This document shows positions 6,831 through 8,268 of a DNA stretch of 8,268 nucleotides, one piece after another (position 1 is the stretch's first letter; each line of letters opens with the position of its first letter). The DNA is from Undibacterium sp. (GTDB lineage: Bacteria; Pseudomonadota; Gammaproteobacteria; Burkholderiales; Burkholderiaceae_D). Both the position numbers and the translations under genes were made by a program. The notes under the pieces are model-generated. The model was given only the letters and a program-made list of their open reading frames with translations, was not told where the DNA came from and ran no database searches. The stretch is taken from positions 1 through 8,268 of the forward strand of contig JAIELM010000140.1 of NCBI GenBank assembly GCA_019752975.1, written 5' to 3'.

Positions 6831-7220
6831 ATGCGACCAAGTATTCAACATAAAAATCTAGGCTTCACCTTAATCGAGTTACTGGTCGTTCTCGCCATCG
6901 TCGCTCTGTTAACCACCATAACCCTACCACGCTACTTTCAAAGCATAGACAAGGGCAAAGAAGCGGTACTAGCAGAAAATCTACGCATCACCAGAGAATG
7001 CATAGACAAATTTGTCGGTGATACAGGGCGCTATCCGGAATCGCTAGAGGAGTTGGTAGAAAAAAAATATCTTAAGCAAGTCCCAATAGACCCCATCACA
7101 GAAAGCGCGACAACATGGCTACTAGTAGCACCAGATGAGGGTAAAGCAGGAATGGTTTTTGACCTACACAGCGGTGCACCGGGTAACAAAAGCGATGGCA
7201 CTCCATTTTCAGCGCTGTAG
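6831..7220 (+). CDS. gspG: GspG-like pseudopilin, second of three
   Basis: A 129-residue prepilin-like protein. An 11-residue leader ends in KNLG, then FTLIELLVVLAIVALLTTIT follows with Glu5 present, so prepilin peptidase processing and N-methylation are expected. The globular part has the features of GspG: EAVLAENLRITRECIDKF, DTGRYPESLEELVEKKYLKQ, VPIDPITESATTW, and the ending DLHSGAPGNKSDGTPF. The GAPG-x3-DGTPF ending is characteristic of GspG-like proteins in this locus type. The ATG at 6831 is the only reasonable start: an in-frame TGA lies at 6810-6812 and no other start codon comes after it. No ribosome binding site is visible; the leader is an AT-rich tandem repeat. It is separated from the first pseudopilin by 127 non-coding bases, so its expression may be set separately. 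Confidence 0.93.
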   Translation: MRPSIQHKNLGFTLIELLVVLAIVALLTTITLPRYFQSIDKGKEAVLAENLRITRECIDKFVGDTGRYPESLEELVEKKYLKQVPIDPITESATTWLLVAPDEGKAGMVFDLHSGAPGNKSDGTPFSAL

Positions 7221-7346
7221 TGCTCGTTCTTTCCCGCGTGCCCTTAACGAAAATTCAGAGCAGCAATCCGTACAGTATCAATTTATGTGTTAAATTTAAT
7301 TGTATTTGCGAAGTTAAAATAAGTCATCAAAAACCTCATCAATAGA
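7221..7346 (+). other. Non-coding gap before the third pseudopilin gene
   Basis: 126 bases with no open frame of note. It contains a perfect 10-bp AT palindrome, TTAAATTTAA (7290-7299), and becomes AT-rich toward the next gene. I could not find a convincing -35/-10 pair or a terminator. It has no clear similarity to the gap before the second pseudopilin. Confidence 0.5.
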
Positions 7347-7808
7347 ATGCATCACCCTAAACCTTCTGAAGGCCTAGCCTACCTAAGCCTGCTCATCGTC
7401 GTCGCCTTACTCGCCATCACCGCTGCCGCCACATTGCAGTTAGGTGTGGCCATCCAAAAACGAGAAGCGGAAGAAGAATTGCTATGGATAGGGCAACAAT
7501 TTAGAGACGCCCTAGTTAGCTACGCTAACGCCACACCACCTGGTGCTAATCGTCATCCAGCATCCCTACAAGATCTATTAAAAGATTCGCGATCAGTCAT
7601 AGTGCGTCGTCACTTGCGCAAGATATTTGTCGATCCCATGACACGACAAGCCGACTGGGGCTTAGTGTTCGGAGTAGGTCAGAGCGGTATCGTGGGGGTA
7701 CATAGTTTATCGGACGAGGTGCCAATTAAGCGGGCGAATTTTCCTGAGGCTTTGCATAATCTAGAGAATCAAGAGAAATATCGGTCTTGGACTTTCTCTG
7801 TCGAATAG
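7347..7808 (+). CDS. Pseudopilin-like protein without Glu5, third of three
   Basis: A 153-residue protein with a nine-residue leader ending in SEG. A hydrophobic helix follows (LAYLSLLIVVALLAITAAAT), resembling a class III prepilin signal but with Leu at +1 and Ser in place of the usual Glu at +5. Further on are REAEEELLWIGQQFRDAL, HPASLQDLLKDSRSVIV, RRHLRKIFVDPMTRQADWGL, GIVGVHSLSDEVPIKRANF and YRSWTF near the end. These blocks match a family of divergent prepilin-like proteins I recognise next to GspG genes in betaproteobacterial loci of this type. By analogy with GspK, which also lacks Glu5, it may be a minor tip subunit. The start at 7347 has no strong ribosome binding site; it is chosen because it gives a short basic leader. 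Confidence 0.88.
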   Translation: MHHPKPSEGLAYLSLLIVVALLAITAAATLQLGVAIQKREAEEELLWIGQQFRDALVSYANATPPGANRHPASLQDLLKDSRSVIVRRHLRKIFVDPMTRQADWGLVFGVGQSGIVGVHSLSDEVPIKRANFPEALHNLENQEKYRSWTFSVE

Positions 7809-7952
7809 TAATTGTAAAAATATTTTTTTGTTGAAAAACATAAATGTACAACAATTTATATGCTATTATTTTAATCATTAAGTTTTAGTAATGAATGTCG
7901 CAATATATATCGAATATTTAAATTTCACTTTGTTAGCTAAATAATTTTTAAA
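7809..7952. other. AT-rich spacer after the secretion cluster
   Basis: 144 bases, strongly AT-rich, with no gene-like frame. A weak inverted repeat, TTGTTG (7828-7833) and CAACAA (7849-7854), has a 15-base loop. It has no GC-rich stem and no U-run on its 3' side, so I do not call it a terminator. The composition differs from the coding part and would suit a boundary of the cluster or the edge of an insertion. Confidence 0.5.
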
Positions 7953-8230
7953 GTGACACAAAAAGACCTACACGAGGACCTGATTAAAAAAGTTTGCAAA
8001 CAGTATGAGGTCCCGGAGAGCGAACTTGGCGAGGTGGGCGGCACTCATATTTATCTGAAGCATGCAGCACGATTGCATGGCTCGCTGAAAAGAGTCGGCA
8101 AGTAAGCTTGACGCAAGTTAGTGAGCGACTGCAGGGCGACATCTCAACCTTGAGTCGAGGTGAAAAAAATATCGAAAAACGAATGAAGGCATCGCCAGAG
8201 TTATATGATTGGTTGGATGGAGTAATTTAA
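7953..8230 (+). pseudogene. Frameshifted DnaA-type helix-turn-helix fragment, probably the tail of a Y1/REP-associated transposase-like gene
   Basis: Two adjacent frames form one gene-like product. From the GTG at 7953, frame 3 reads TQKDLHEDLIKKVCKQYEVP, ESELGEVGGTHIY and then runs on unconvincingly to a stop at 8103-8105. From about 8051, frame 2 reads LSEACSTIAWLAEKSRQVSL, TQVSERLQGDISTLSRGEKN and ends at the TAA at 8228-8230. Joined near 8045-8055, this matches the C-terminal DnaA-like domain: a short helix with VC-x2-Y, the segment A-x2-x-I-A-W-L-A-E, then a helix-turn-helix with L-T-x-V-x2-R-L-x2-D-x-S-T-L-S-R. This tail follows the catalytic domain in many REP-associated Y1 transposase-like proteins. 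No Y1 domain (HUH motif) is visible upstream. The initial GTG has no good ribosome binding site. It is most likely a decayed remnant; a free-standing small DnaA-like protein with a frameshift is the alternative. Confidence 0.6.
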
Positions 8231-8268
8231 GATCTTATGCAGAGATGCAAACCTGATCACTTTATTTT

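Noticed and set aside
7828..7854. Possible terminator after the last pseudopilin gene
   Set aside because: The stem is only six AT-rich pairs with a 15-base loop, and no U-run follows on either strand.
7831..7862. Possible promoter (TTGAAA with TATATG)
   Set aside because: The spacing is about 20 bases and the -10 match is poor; in such AT-rich DNA matches like this are expected by chance.

Overview
The window reads almost entirely on the + strand. It holds one colinear cluster for a type II secretion / type IV pilus-like envelope machine, followed by an AT-rich spacer and a broken gene fragment. Base composition is mid-40s % GC by eye. The gene set fits a betaproteobacterium best (related loci are familiar to me from Burkholderiales and neighbouring orders): a GspE-type ATPase, a PilM/GspL-like protein, PilN-, PilO- and PilP/GspC-like proteins, a lipoprotein secretin with a C-terminal cohesin-like domain, and several GspG-like pseudopilins. 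That placement is inference from layout and family resemblance; no rRNA or other marker gene is present.

Layout. Bases 2-1270 are the 3' part of a GspE/PulE-family ATPase gene that enters from the left edge. It is followed without gaps by four assembly genes (1263-2111, 2108-2674, 2671-3279, 3276-3842), joined by an 8-base overlap and then three ATGA overlaps. After a 21-base gap comes the secretin gene (3864-6230). Its stop codon overlaps the start of a first pseudopilin gene by one base (6230-6703). Two further pseudopilin-type genes (6831-7220 and 7347-7808) are each preceded by a non-coding gap of about 126 bases. The first gap holds overlapping palindromes and a perfect tandem repeat.

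How the parts should work together: the ATPase powers assembly of a short pseudopilus. The PilM/N/O/P-like proteins form the inner-membrane and periplasmic alignment complex that links the ATPase to the secretin. The secretin forms the outer-membrane pore, and its cohesin-like tail could bind substrate, envelope or a partner. The pseudopilins form the pseudopilus. A GspF-type platform protein and a prepilin peptidase are not in this window and must be encoded elsewhere, GspF perhaps just upstream.

Downstream, 7809-7952 is AT-rich with no gene. Bases 7953-8230 carry two adjacent reading frames that together look like the DnaA-type helix-turn-helix tail of a REP-associated (Y1-type) transposase-like protein, interrupted by a frameshift and lacking the catalytic domain. 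I see no CRISPR array, tRNA, rRNA or complete insertion sequence. The most distinctive items are the cohesin-tailed secretin in a mixed T2SS/T4P locus, the structured gap at 6743-6828, the Glu5-lacking third pseudopilin, and the frameshifted DnaA-like fragment.
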